Program-made: the position numbers and the translations under genes | Notes under the pieces: generated by a model | Seen by the model: only the letters and a program-made list of their open reading frames with translations | Databases searched by the model: none | What the model was told of the DNA's origin: nothing | NCBI RefSeq assembly: GCF_018812025.1 | Contig: NC_063058.1 | Location: 22,215,797-22,279,796, forward strand | Reading direction: 5' to 3' | DNA from: Megalobrama amblycephala | Taxonomy: Eukaryota; Chordata; Actinopteri; Cypriniformes; Xenocyprididae | DNA length: 64,000 nt | In this document: piece by piece, positions 24,176 to 36,290 of the stretch | Layout of the letters: every line of letters begins with the position of its first letter | Position numbering within the stretch: position 1 is the first letter of the stretch

Positions 24176-24600
24176 TTGGTAAAAGCCTCAATTAACAACA
24201 ACCTAATAACAACTTCATTCACAAACAAAAAAACATGATAATGATGATAATGTTTTTTTATCCAGTGTATTAAATATGAAAGATGTCATGTTTTTACACG
24301 TTATGAATATGTTTTCAAAGCGTTGCAGAAATGTTTTTATCATGTCAACATGTCTCCTTACAACGCTGCAAAAACCTACTCTTCACTTGCTACCATGTTT
24401 TTGTTTTGTAACCTGGTTCAGCCATTTTGGTTTTTTGGAGTCGTTAACATAATTCATATATACCATAAAATAACTTTATTTATTGAATACATTTAAATTG
24501 CATTATTTACAGCTATTGCTCTAGTTCCAAGCAATTAAAATAATTCAAAATCAGTCTCTTGTGTAACGCCAGCATTACAGGGTTTGTATTTGCAATGAAT

Positions 24601-27600
24601 TCACAAGACAGTTTCCATAGACGTCAGGGTGTCAGAGCGCTCCACAGTGTCGTAATAGCGTAGACAGGCCTTGTACTGCAGGAGTTTCTCAGACAGGCGA
24701 CTGTGTCCCAACCCGCTACTCAGCTCCACGCTCAGATCCGTGTACCTGCCCAAAACCATTATAAAGATTCAGCTATCAGTCCTGTAAAAACTCAAATGTT
24801 TCATTATTATGTCACATTCAAAGCTTGAACCGTACCTTTGTGATATTCTCCAAAACACCAGTGTGTTTATAGTCATTAATATGGCCAACGTAAAGAAAAA
24901 CCTCTCCATGTTGCCACTGCCAAGGTTATTAGGATAAAAGTTTCCTGTAAAAAAAAAGTTTTCCAAGTTCATTCTCTAAGACGTCACATCTACTTTGCAC
25001 CACAATAGCAAGTTCAGTATTTTCAAGATAGATGTATGTTTACCTCCTGACACAAAATAAAGGAAGTGAATGAGGAAAGCCCCTAGAAAGCAGCCACCTC
25101 CGTATGCGAGGGTTAGGAAATGCAAGGAGACTCCTCTAAGGTTGCTGGGAGTCAGACAGAAGGATATGAGAGAGCCTGAGCAGAGGAAAAAGGAGAGACG
25201 GGTGAGTTGTGTCAATTTCGATGTTCCTGACTAATTCTTGGAATCAATCAATTATGTGTTGAGAACTATAATATAGTGTACACTGATGCATGCACAAGCT
25301 TGACCAATTATGATGTGCTCTATCTATGTGTGTTTACCTCTCAGGTTTCATTAAAAATATATGTGTTTTGAAGATTAACCAAAGTCATATGGGTTTGGAA
25401 CGACACAAGGGTGAGTAAATGATGACAGAATTTTCGTTTTTGGGTGAACGAACCCTTTAACATTATGAATACTGTTTATATTTCAGAAAGTGAATTGAGA
25501 ATATTTACACGCAGGTGTCACGAAAGCCTCTGCCACTCCCAGTAAAATGTACTGGGGCGTAAGCTGGAAACAGGTCATAGAGGAAACCTGCAGGACCTTT
25601 CCCGATAGTGTCTGCTCCACTTGTGGATAATCCTTCCTGTGGATTTCTGAGATCCCTGCCAGTAGTGCTGAGAGAGCTGCACAAGCATGACCCAAAGCTG
25701 TAGGAATATAGCAATGTATGAAACACAGCTCACAGAGAAGTCACTTTCAAACCAAGCAGCTTTCTGTTGGTCAATGTGGCGAATTTGCGTAACACTTTGC
25801 GAAATCTTTCACCCTCACCAGAACGCATGGATTACTATTGAAACGACTGGATTTTGTCTGAGAAAATTTGCCAAACAACGGTAAGTGTGACTGCAATTAA
25901 TATATACAGGTGCATCTCAATAAATTAGAATGTCATGGAAAAGTCCATTTATTTCAGTAATTCAACTCAAATTGTGGAACTCGTGTATTAAATAAATTCA
26001 ATGCAAACAGACTGAAGTACTTTAAGTTTTTGGTTCTTTTAATTGGTTGATTTAATTGATGATTTTGGCTCACATTTAACAAAACCCACCAATTCACTAT
26101 CTCAATAAATTAGAATACTTCATAAGATCAATAAAAAAAGGATATTTTAAACAGAAATGTCAGGCCTCTGAAAAGTATGTTCATTTCTATGCACTCAATA
26201 CTTCGTTGGGCATCCTTTTGCATGAATTACTGCATCAATGCGGCGTGGCATGGAGGCAATCAGTCTGTGGCACTGCTCAGGTGTAATGGAAGCCCAGGTT
26301 GCTTTGATAGCAGCCTTCAGGTCATCTGCATTGTTGGGTCTGGTGTCTCTCATCTTCCTCTTGACAATACCCCATAGATTCTCTATGGGGTTCAGGTCAG
26401 GCGAGTTTGCTGGCCAATCAAGCACAGTGGTCAACACCATGGTCATTGAACCAGCTTTTGGTACCTTTGGCAGTGTGGGCAGGTGCCAAATCCTGCTGGA
26501 AATGAAATCAACATCTCCATAAAGCTTGTGAGCAGAAGGAAGCATGAAGTGCTCTGTAATTTCCTGGTAGATGGCTGCATTGACTGTGGACTTCAGAAAA
26601 CACAGTGGACCAACACCAGCAGATGACATGGCAGCTCAAATCATCACTGACTGTGGAAACTTTACACTGGACTTCAAGCAACATGGTTTCTGTGCCTCTC
26701 CACTCTTCCTCCAGACTCTGGGACCTTGATTTCCAAATGAAACGCAAAATTTACTTTCATCTGAAAAGAGGACTTTGGACCACTGAGCAACAGTCCAGTT
26801 CTTTTTCTCCTTAGCCCAGGTAAGACGCTTCTGACGTTGTCTTTGTTTCAGAAGTGGCTTGGTACGTGGAATGTGACAGTTGGAGCCCATTTCCTGAAGA
26901 CCTCTATGTGTGGTGGCTCTTGATGCACTGACTGCAGCTTCAGTCCACTCCTTTTGAAGTTCTTAAATCTTATGTTTTGGCACAGCACTCTGCGAACAGC
27001 CAGCTCTTTCAGCAATGACCCTCTGTGGCTTACCCTCATTGTAGAGGGTCTTGATGATCGTCTTCTGGACATCTATCAAGTCAGCAGACTTCCCCATGAC
27101 TGCTATTGGGATTACTGACGTAAACCCCCTAAGAATGGTAATTTAATAGAACTTAAAATTAAATATTCTTATAATTTGAGATACTGATTTTTTTTATTTT
27201 GATGAGCAACAAGCTGTAATCATTAAAATGAAAACAAAAGTCTGGAAATATTTTACTTTGTCTAATAAATCTATAATATATTTAAGTTGTACTTTTTGAA
27301 TTAAATTACAGAAAAAAAAAAACTTTTTCATGATATTCTAATTCATTGAGATGCATATGCTGAATTCTCAGAGAAAATGAGTCTAAGGTATACAGTAATC
27401 TTCATTGACACATGAGGATTTATCTTTAATATTTTTATTGGGCACAGCGATATAGTATAGTTAGGAGGCTCACTTATAAATGTGGCTGGTGAGGGCAGTA
27501 TTTTCTTTGGAGACTGGTAGCAGGTGTGCACGAGCTCCAGCAGTGGTGCTAAGATCAACACCGGCAGAATACTGATGACCTTCATCACTGCTACTGGCAG

Positions 27601-30600
27601 GAGAAAGCCATTGAGTTTTAAGTTGGAATGCATAGTCTGCAGATAATAGCCCGATGGAATCTGTTAAAAGAATTGCAATAGAGATATTACAAAAGCGAAT
27701 TTCTGAAACAAAGGCATGTATACATCTAGTTGATTTTGGTACACACTCACCTGGGTGATGCAAGCTCTATACAAAAGCTGAAGTCCAAAGAGAGGGAAAA
27801 GTTTGACTAGGATCTTGACATTTTCCACACTGGTCTCACTGTAACAACCACCATTGTTTTCCTTGGCACGGTCTAGCCAGTTGGCAACATCTCCGCTCAA
27901 ATGGCGGTAATGGAGACAGCACATTTTCAGAGAATTCAGGAACACCCCGAGAGTAGTTAGCAAGGAACTGCCTGTTATTCCACAGAACAAAATTACAAAT
28001 TGTTAAGGAACAAAAATGAAAACATGATCAATTGCTCTAGGAAATTATTGCACAAGCAACACCGGATTAAAAATTAAATAAGGGTCAAGAAGATAAAAAA
28101 AAGAAAAAAAAGAAATTAATACTTTTTTTAGCAAGGACACATTAAATTCATCAAAAGTCACAGTAAAGACAATGTTACAAAAGATTTCTATTTCAAATAA
28201 ATGATGTTCTTTTGGACTTTCAATTCATCAAAGAATCCTGAACAAAAAAAAAAATTATCAAACACTAAAAAATAATGTGTTGGCTCAACAAAAAAAATTA
28301 ACGCAACAGTTTGCATCAATTTTTTAAAAGTTCTGACAACTTTGAGTGAATTTACATTCCACCAACAAGCTACATTGAGTTAGAATAATTTAATAATTTG
28401 TTGCATAAACACAAATTTTTAAGTTGATTACTCAAAAAATTAAGTTGCTCCAACTACCACAGTTGTAGCCCTGGAACCAATTAATCTTATCTATTTCAGT
28501 TCAAATTCACAGCTATCATAGCACATGCTAACATAACTTATTTAACATGTATATTTAATCAACAAGTAAGATATTACTTGTCACTGGCATTAGAGCAGTC
28601 ATTGCTTATAGAGTCAATGTAGTGTTTACCTTCATGTATCTCTTCAGCACAATGGTAAAGCTTCAACATTACAGAAACTCTTTTAAATGTCAAACATAAC
28701 AACATTAAACACTAACAGGTCTTTCCCTTCATTAAAAAAAACAACATAAAATAACACCTAATTTCAACGTTTATTCTCCTTATCCAGTTCTATGCAAAGC
28801 ATGTTGGGAACTAGAAATCCACTGCCTAATTACTGAAGTTATCACTACAACTTAATTTTTAAAAAAAAAAGACAACGCAGAAAGTTGAGTTTAAATTACA
28901 AACAATATAGTTGATGTAATGATCAACATTATTATGTTAACAGAACTCAACAAAATAATGTTTGCAACTTAAAATGTTTAATTAAAACAATAAATTAGAA
29001 CATTGCAACATTTATTTAAGTTGTGGTAACAGGTCCCCTGAATTATTTTTTAGTTTCCACAAAAATATAAAGCACAAGTTACATTTTAAAATATATTCAA
29101 ATAGAAAATAGTTATTTAAAATTGTAATATTTTACAATATTACTGTTTTACTGTATTTTGGTTAAATAAATGCAGACTTGGTGAGCATAAGACACTTTTT
29201 TCAATAAACAATCTTACCAACCCCATTACTGTTAAACAGTAGTGTATATTCATGGATGGCATACCTTTTTTTGGACGGAAGGTGAGCTTGTTGCGCACCA
29301 TGTGTATGGCGATGAGGGAGAGGAGAACAGAGGTGAAAGGGATGAGAAAACACAGGTTTTTGGCAACTGACTGCTGAATGTAGGCAATCCCCAAAAACAC
29401 AACTGTTGAATTCAGGTTGACCAGCCAGTAAAACCTATGGATTGTAGATAGCTGCAGCATTTGAATCTATTGTACAATGAGTATTAAAGGTGCACTCAGT
29501 AATTTCTTCCTCATTTAAAAGATTTTTTCACATAAAGAAATATAGTACTTTTTAAAAAGTTTTAAAATTATTATTAAATACTTCAGTAATAACAGTAGCC
29601 AAATAATTTTATTTTACATAGAGGGGGTCGACTAATGGAGGCTGCCATTTTGAGATCACACGACTGGCTGAATGCTATACTCACTTTATTTCAGTAAACC
29701 TTTTTTTTAGAGACTTTGCTTACAAGATAAATGAATCATGTTGAATGTATTGAACACATTTCTACAATTAAGTCATTATTAACTGTAAACCTTTGCTTTT
29801 TACATCCACACATATACAAGATGACTGCCTTATCTACCAGCGCAACAAAGAGAAATTAGTGAGAGCACCTTAAAACTCATGCTGTATTGACATGAACAGC
29901 AAATTCTGTGTCCAGATTATATAATAAGGGAAATTTAGAATCTTACCAGTTGAAGAAGGACAAAAGCTGGTGTCGATCACAACCTTGAAGGTAATAGGCT
30001 GCCATTGGGCAGAGGATGGCACGGATGCCACCAATGCCAAGGGCCACAGCGACCAGCCCCGTGTAGAATAGTATGTGTTGCTCGTGAGGCTCAAGTTGAT
30101 GCACAATATTATGTGTGTTTATATAGAAATCCTCAAAAGGGAATGCGACGACAGGAAGCAATGCGGTTCCTATAAAAATGGACCAACAACACACTCTTTG
30201 GAAAAAAGGTTCAGTGGGGTTCTATCTAGAACTGTAGAGTTCTTGACTATGCCAAAAAGGTTCTATAAGGGGAAATGTCTTGCATAATACTTTCAGGTTT
30301 AATGCTTTATTTATTTATTTTTTAATGATAAAGTATGTTTACAAGCTGTTTAATTCATAAAATTTGTTAAAATTTAATTAAAACTAATTCCCTTCATTGG
30401 GAAACCCTAAATGATGTGCCTGACAGAACCATTTAAGGTTCTATATTGTACCTTTTTTTCTAAGAATGCATAAAGTCAGTTAGCCACTTTTCATGGACAG
30501 TTGATGACAACTTTACATCCCTTGCTAGACCAGGACCAAACTAGCCTAAACCAGTCTGGACCAGCATGTAAATGAGCTAAGTTGGGAACTCAAGCATGAT

Positions 30601-32064
30601 TTGTTTAGCAATTAGGGGTGTAATGATACATGTATTTGTCCCGAACCATACGGTACGGGCGTCATAGTTCAGTTCATGCAGTGACACAACGAATACAGAG
30701 AGTCACAGGCGACCTACACTCCATATCCAGAAGGGGCCGTGCATGGTAATGCAACGCTGTTTGCTACTAGTAAAAAGCGCAGAAGAAGAGTCGATCGATC
30801 GGTATGTTTATATCTCTCAACCAGTGTTTCATCTGCGGAAAGATATCAATAAAACAGCTTAAGAATAATATCTCACCTAGCATTACATTTACCTCAGGCA
30901 AGTCATTTAGTGTCCACAGCATGTAAGTTCACTAGCGACATGAACTCTAGAGGGGAGCATTTCACTAAATTATGCACAATATTAGCTTACATATTCATTA
31001 TATTTACTTTACCTGATTGTAATGTCTTGATTATTTAATGCATGTTTAAGTAAATTTCTCATGAAAACAAGTTATGACAGCTGCTGTGTAAATAATTATA
31101 TTTCAAAAAGGAATTGCTGTAGAAAATTAACTTTATAATTAGATTTAGAAGTTAATGCAAAACCTGCCTTATGTGCAATTTACATGTTGTTTTTTTATCA
31201 TTTGAGTGTTGATTAATATATCTAAAAATAAATAGCAACTGAATTTAATAGTTTGGGCTCTGTTGTTAATTGTAGCCTTTAATATTATAGTAATGTGTAA
31301 GTAAGGGCTCCCTATATAGGCTAGTTTACAGAATTAGCTAAGATAGATTCTTTGTTATCCTTAAAATTTTTTTAACTATATTGAATTTATTTTAAAACAT
31401 TTGTTCAAAAAAAAAAGCAATTTTATGTTTAGTTTTCTCCCCACTGCTATACCAAACTTGAACCGTGACTTCAATGCCGAGGTACATATCGAACCGTCAA
31501 GTTTACACCCCTAATAGCAATACAAAGACAGAATACTTAACTCTCTATGCTGTTCTAGTGAAACTCCAAATAATTTTGTGACAGACTGTTACATTATTCT
31601 AAATCATGAACAAAACAAGTGGCTTATTGAGTACAAGACAAGTTAGATGCTAAAGATACATGATATGTATAGAAATACCGTAGGTTTCACTGCAAAGGCA
31701 ACCACTAACCGAGGAAATGAAGGAGTGCACAAAAACAGAGAACTGTTGTCCTTCCCAAACACGTCTCAGCAAACCATCCCACAAGAACAGGTGTAAGTAT
31801 GCTGGCTCCCACAAAGCATGTGTTGACCATGGCTGCTTGGTAACTGCTGTATCCCAACTTGATGGTGCAGAAAAGGATCATATTGCAAACAATCCCAAAA
31901 AAGGTGAACCTCTCGAAAAGCTCAACGAAAAGTACACAAACAATCACTTGAAGCTTCTTGCGTGCCTTGCGTGGCTTGCTGACCGTCCCACTGGGATACT
32001 GAGACGTGCAGATCCCGTGAGGGAGGTGGCCATCGTGTCTATCAAAGGCATCTACGGGTGGCAT
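24601..32064 (-). CDS. slc15a5: Solute carrier family 15 member 5, complete, 9 exons
   Basis: SLC15A5 is an orphan member of the proton-coupled oligopeptide transporter family (MFS fold, plasma or endosomal membrane; substrate not established). Exons in transcript order: 32064-31710, 30169-29947, 29434-29265, 27971-27751, 27660-27474, 25697-25509, 25175-25044, 24944-24836, 24745-24601. They are all in phase and give 576 aa (human about 579). An in-frame TAA 12 codons upstream (32098-32100) supports the start. The POT signature ExxER appears in ELFERFTFFG (Glu48, Glu51, Arg52). Other family blocks are LGIGGIRAILCP, NGFLLPVAVM, LSGKVLQVSSM and PSNLRGVSLHFL. Introns host a Tc1 relic and several MITEs. 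The frame is fully intact. Confidence 0.94.
25340..25460. repeat. MITE right-end fragment in slc15a5 intron 6
   Basis: The segment from CAAAGTCATATGGG to TTTTTGGGTGAACGAACCC then TTTAA matches the terminus type seen at 6285-6475. No left end is visible. Confidence 0.55.
25698..25890. repeat. Dispersed repeat in slc15a5 intron 5, related to 12927-13146
   Basis: TGTATGAAACACAGCTCAC, AGAAGTCACTTTCAAA and TTTCTGTTGGTCAATG follow the order found in agbl2 intron 8. Termini are decayed. It sits immediately upstream (transcript direction) of slc15a5 exon 6. Confidence 0.6.
25907..27358 (-). mobile_element. Tc1-like transposon relic in slc15a5 intron 5
   Basis: The left end CAGGTGCATCTCAATAAATT and the inverted right end near 27330-27355 (AATTCATTGAGATGCA) define an element of about 1.45 kb flanked by TA. 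On the - strand the transposase can be followed in broken pieces: a DNA-binding half near 26850-27070, the first catalytic Asp in VLFSDESKF (~26740), the second Asp in FQQDLAPAHTAKG (~26490), and the Glu in SPDLNPIENLW (~26375). All three catalytic residues persist, but frameshifts and a premature stop separate them, so the copy is dead. Confidence 0.85.
28200..29110. repeat. AT-rich repeat-like filler of slc15a5 intron 3
   Basis: The stretch contains recurring AAGTTGAGTT / AACTCAACA and GTTGGCTCAAC-like motifs in both orientations, suggesting a decayed palindromic element. No ORF, RNA gene or clear termini are visible. Confidence 0.35.
30190..30475. repeat. Short MITE in slc15a5 intron 1
   Basis: Left ACTCTTTGGAAAAAAGGTTC and right GTACCTTTTTTTCTAAGAAT are imperfect inverted ends, and the GGTTCTAT motif recurs in both arms. 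There is no coding capacity. Confidence 0.5.
30613..31513. mobile_element. hAT-type non-autonomous element, ~900 bp, in slc15a5 intron 1
   Basis: TAGGGGTGTAA at the left and TTACACCCCTA at the right are inverted termini. The flanks TTAGCAAT (30605-30612) and ATAGCAAT (31514-31521) match at 7 of 8 positions, fitting an 8-bp hAT duplication. No transposase ORF. Confidence 0.8.
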
Positions 32065-32526
32065 GCTGCTTCTAGAGCTCTTCCTGTGGAAGTGATATTA
32101 AGACAATGCTGGTGCCCCGTCACCATTACTAGAGAGCAAGACAGGCAATTCCTCACAAACTTGTGAAATCTTGTGAATGCCTAACAACAGAGCCTTAGCA
32201 GGAACCCTGCCAAAGGCTCACGTTGTGTCTCCTGACGGAGGTTTCTGGGTAATGTTTCTGGGTAATGCTTCTCCTCACTAATGTATTGAACTTCTCAGTC
32301 GCTTACTTTGTGCTTGGTCGGTCTCCGGTCGAATCTCATTAAGATGGCTGACGTGACGGCAGTGTGCAGGAGCGCTGATGATGAAAGTGATTTCAGAGAT
32401 GTGAGACATACTTTTGTAATGAGCATCTTCAGAGAATCAGGGAAGATCTATGGTTTCCATGTAGAGTTTAAAACAAGTTTAAACAAGTTTAAATGGTTTA
32501 AGTTTTGAATACATTGAAATGACTAT

Positions 32527-32527
<1 letters not shown>

Positions 32528-32600
<73 letters not shown>
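32528..32600. repeat. (AT)n microsatellite
   Basis: About 36 uninterrupted AT/TA dinucleotides about 460 bp upstream of the slc15a5 start codon. Confidence 0.95.
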
Positions 32601-32602
<2 letters not shown>

Positions 32603-33445
32603 CTTGCAGTTTTACAAGGATTTGAAGAGTTATTTTATCTGGCAAGGCTCAGGTTTTAGGATTCTCTGGTGTTTGTTGCATGTAGTGTAAGGCCGGCTGC
32701 CCCTGGGAGACCTGTGGAGCCGGGCCTTTATTTTTTATGCTTGTTTATTTATTTAAATGGTGTGAAGTTGAAGAACCTAATGATATGTCTCTCAAATTCA
32801 TTTCACAAGCATGTATCAACGTGGTGCTAGCAAATTAAAGATAATTAAACTTTTAAGGACACAAGGTGCCGCTAGTATATAACACCCCACTGTGAAAGGT
32901 GGTCTGGAGGCAGTGCCAAGTTAGTCACATGTGAAATACGAAATCCCAGTCCCATCTTGCTGTCTGTCTGTTGAGATAAGATAGGGAATATATTGTTGTT
33001 GTTGTTTTATATTAGATTGATCATTTTCTCAATTTTGTTGTTGAATTGGTTCATTTGAATCAAAAGAGAAAATATTTATTTAGTTATTTTCTCCTGTTTG
33101 ATGTTGAATTAGTTCATATGAATCTAAAGAGAAAATAATATCCATCCATCCATCCAGTTGGATGGGTCAATTTGAATCAAAAGAGAAAATATTTAATATT
33201 TATTTATTTAATACATTTTAATATTTATTTAATAAATTTATTTATTCATTCATTCATTCATTCATTCATTCATTCCAGTTTGATGTTGAATTGGTATTTT
33301 AAATCAAACGAGAAAATATTTATTTATTTATTTTCTCCAGTTTGATGTTAAATTTGTTAATGTTAAGCAAACAAAAGAAAGTAATTTATTTATTTATTAC
33401 AATTTAATGTTGAATTGGTCAGTTTGAATCAAAAGAGAAAATATT

Positions 33446-33795
33446 CCTCCTTCCTTTCCTCTTCTTTCCCCTTCCTTCCTTCCTTCTCTTCTCTTCTTTA
33501 ATTTCCCTTCCTTACTTGATCCTTCCTTCCTTCCTTCCTTCCTTTCCTTTCCTTACTTCCTTGATCCTTCTTTCCTTCCTTCCTTTCCTTACTTCCTTCC
33601 TTCCTTCTCTTCTCTTCTTTAATTTCCCTTCCTTACTTGATCCTTCCTTCCTTCCTTCCTTCCTTCCTTCCTTTCCTTTCCTTACTTCCTTGATCCTTCT
33701 TTCCTTCCTTCCTTTCCTTACTTCCTTGATCCATTTTTCCTTTCTTTCCTCTTCTTTCCTTTCCCTCCTTTCTTTCTTCCTTCCTTCCTTCCTTA
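33446..33795. repeat. (CCTT)n-based polypyrimidine array
   Basis: About 350 bases of strand-asymmetric pyrimidines are built from CCTTCCTT and TTACTTCCTTGATCC blocks. Two nearly identical higher-order blocks (33495-33600, 33610-33720) show segmental duplication within the array. The opposite strand reads as an artefactual Lys/Arg/Glu-rich ORF. Such tracts can form triplex DNA. Confidence 0.9.
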
Positions 33796-34961
33796 TGTTG
33801 AATTGGTTAATTTTCATGAAAAGAAATGAATAATGAATTGTTAAATTGAATAAAAAATGAAACAAATAAATAAAATATATAATACATGTTATTTATTCCA
33901 GTTTGATATTAAATGTGATCATTCGAATAATTGAAAATATTAAGTATATAATAATAATAATAATAATAATTTTATTTATTTATTATTTTCGTTAGTTTGA
34001 TGTTGAATTGTTTATTTGAATAAAATAGTGAATATAAAATACAATAAAATATACTTTTATCTTTATGTTCTTTTATTTAATTGGTTAATGTGAATTCATT
34101 TGAATTATATCGTTGTCATAATTTCATTTTTTTTTTTTTTTTTATGCGATTGTCAATGTACGTTGTCAATTTCTTTGGAAAGTCTCTTTGAATCTGTGGT
34201 CTTTGGCCCGTGGCCATATAGCATCACATACTCTCTGTTCTGGATGGCTACGGTGTGCTGGGCTTGAATATTTCTGCCTGAGCTCACCAATTATATGAGT
34301 GGAGAAAAGACCACACTGGTGGCGCTGACTGGGTGTGAATGAGACTCAGAGCTAGCAGAGCTATGCTGAAAAGAGAAAGGAAACTGGTAAGCAGAGAGAA
34401 TACAGACTCTGTGTGGCACATCGGTGAATGAGGCCACAGTTTGGTTGCCATGGATCCAACCCTCAGTTTTGTGATTGACCATATACATATAAACAACAAA
34501 ATAAAAACTTTACTTCTTTCTGTTCACATATATTTTTATTATTTATATGACATGAATTGGAGCGCATTTTGTTTGTTTGAACATGCGCAACCAAATTATG
34601 GTCATAAAAATGCACAGTATACATCATGGAGGCATTTTTGTTGTTTTTATTTATTCATTTGAATAAAGCCTTCAGTGCATCTGAGCTGTATTTTGTAATA
34701 CGGAAATTATTCCTCTAGAGGGCACTATTTAAGTTGGCAAGACAATGCAAACAGATTACTGTGAGCTTGTGTAGGATTTAAAAACAATTAGAGACTCTTT
34801 GATTTGTACATTTCATAGCTATAATGGATTGGGACTGGTACAAGCTTTAATGTTTGGTTAAATGTATGTCTAGGAGAAAGAAAAGCTTTATTTAAATGCA
34901 TTTTTCTTAGAAAAGCTGTATGCAGAGCTAAGTCTATGTAATTGAGAGAAAGTTTCCCAGG

Positions 34962-34998
<37 letters not shown>

Positions 34999-36290
34999 TT
35001 TTGGTTGTTTAAATGGAATAAAGTTTGGCCAATCTGGCTCATTAAAGGATTCACAACAATTATTCAGATTGAATTATACTGACAATCTTGCTTTGCAAAA
35101 CACTCCAGTTTCAAACACTAAGACGTTGCTTGTTTTAGTCTGACTTGTGGGTTACAGGTCAAACATTTTGAATCACTTCAGTCACTCAACACAGCTTTAA
35201 AAGACATGCGTAAACTCCCTGCATTCGCTTTCACACACTCTCTCAAGAGCTTTTCTGCTTGTAAATACGACTTAAACTAAAGAGTGGCTTTCCAATGCAT
35301 CCTTGAAACTGCATGCATTTTTTGGCCTTTATTTCTACACATAAGGAAACAGATCACTTCTCTATGGTGGAATAGCAGTAAAAGGATGGAGGGCTCTAAT
35401 TAGCGAGGTGGCTTTTGATTCGTGCCACAGAATGGCTGGTGCAAATGCGCAGGGCAAGAAGATTAGGCGGTTTGCTAGGTGACGTACGCCCAGACATTTT
35501 TTTCACCTACTGGAAGCCTGGTCATTGAGACCGGAGCATTGGGGTGTTAAGCTGCTGGGGTGCCAAAGGGACTGTTGTATAGGGTGACAATAGGGCTCCC
35601 TGGGCCCAGACAGAGAATGTGATAGGGGAGCTAATGCATCCTCTTGGAGAAGGCCCTGGGTGCAAGAGAAGAATTGAGGCAAGCCAATTCTTGTCTATTT
35701 AATGTGCAGCACTCAACCAGCACTTAGTGAATACTGGGATTTATTTATATGTATACATTCTTCCTGTTACCGTTTATAGCATTTGCATTGTTTCAGTAAT
35801 GTAAACTGAATAAAGTAGCCTACTACTCTCTGACACCGCATTCTTCATTACTTATTCATATGGCGCAGCAACACCGCTACTGAATTCACAATTCACTATG
35901 TAGGGAATAGTGAGTGAATAAACAAGTGAGTGATTTCGGACACAGCTAAATATTGCGACAAATGTAGTTCGCTTCTCGAGCAAATGATTTTACTAGGCGG
36001 AGCAAACTTTTCTGGAACTTAGTTTTGGCCTGATGTATATCTGATTGAAATGGCTTCTTGAACAATAAAAATATAGGGTGGGACTTGATTTTGCCCATCA
36101 GGAATTGATTGAATGGTTGTGGCTTGCTATTGGTTGATCTTGTGTGAGTGACAGGTTGTCCCGCCCTTGCACCAGTAAACACTTCTTTAGAGAAGAGATG
36201 TCACTGCAAGAGAGAGGGTAAGTTATTTTGATTAAAGATTATGAGGGCACATAAATTAAAAAAAACTAAACAAAAACAAGGTTGTGCTTG

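Larger units (their letters stand above)
32200..36250. other. Intergenic region, no gene seen
   Basis: Upstream of slc15a5 the sequence holds simple repeats and unidentified AT-rich DNA. There is an (AT)n run at 32528-32600, ATTC tetranucleotides at 33240-33278, the CCTT array, and a poly-T run at 34963-34993. The short ORFs lack splice partners or family signatures. The segment 35860-36180 (CACTATGTAGGGAATAGTGA) looks like an interspersed repeat. Confidence 0.6.

Noticed and set aside
31717..32166. 149-codon + strand ORF
   Set aside because: It is antisense to slc15a5 exon 1, whose - strand frame has clear family signatures.
33512..33865. 117-codon Lys/Arg/Glu-rich ORF and its pyrimidine-strand counterpart
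   Set aside because: It is a translation of the CCTT microsatellite.
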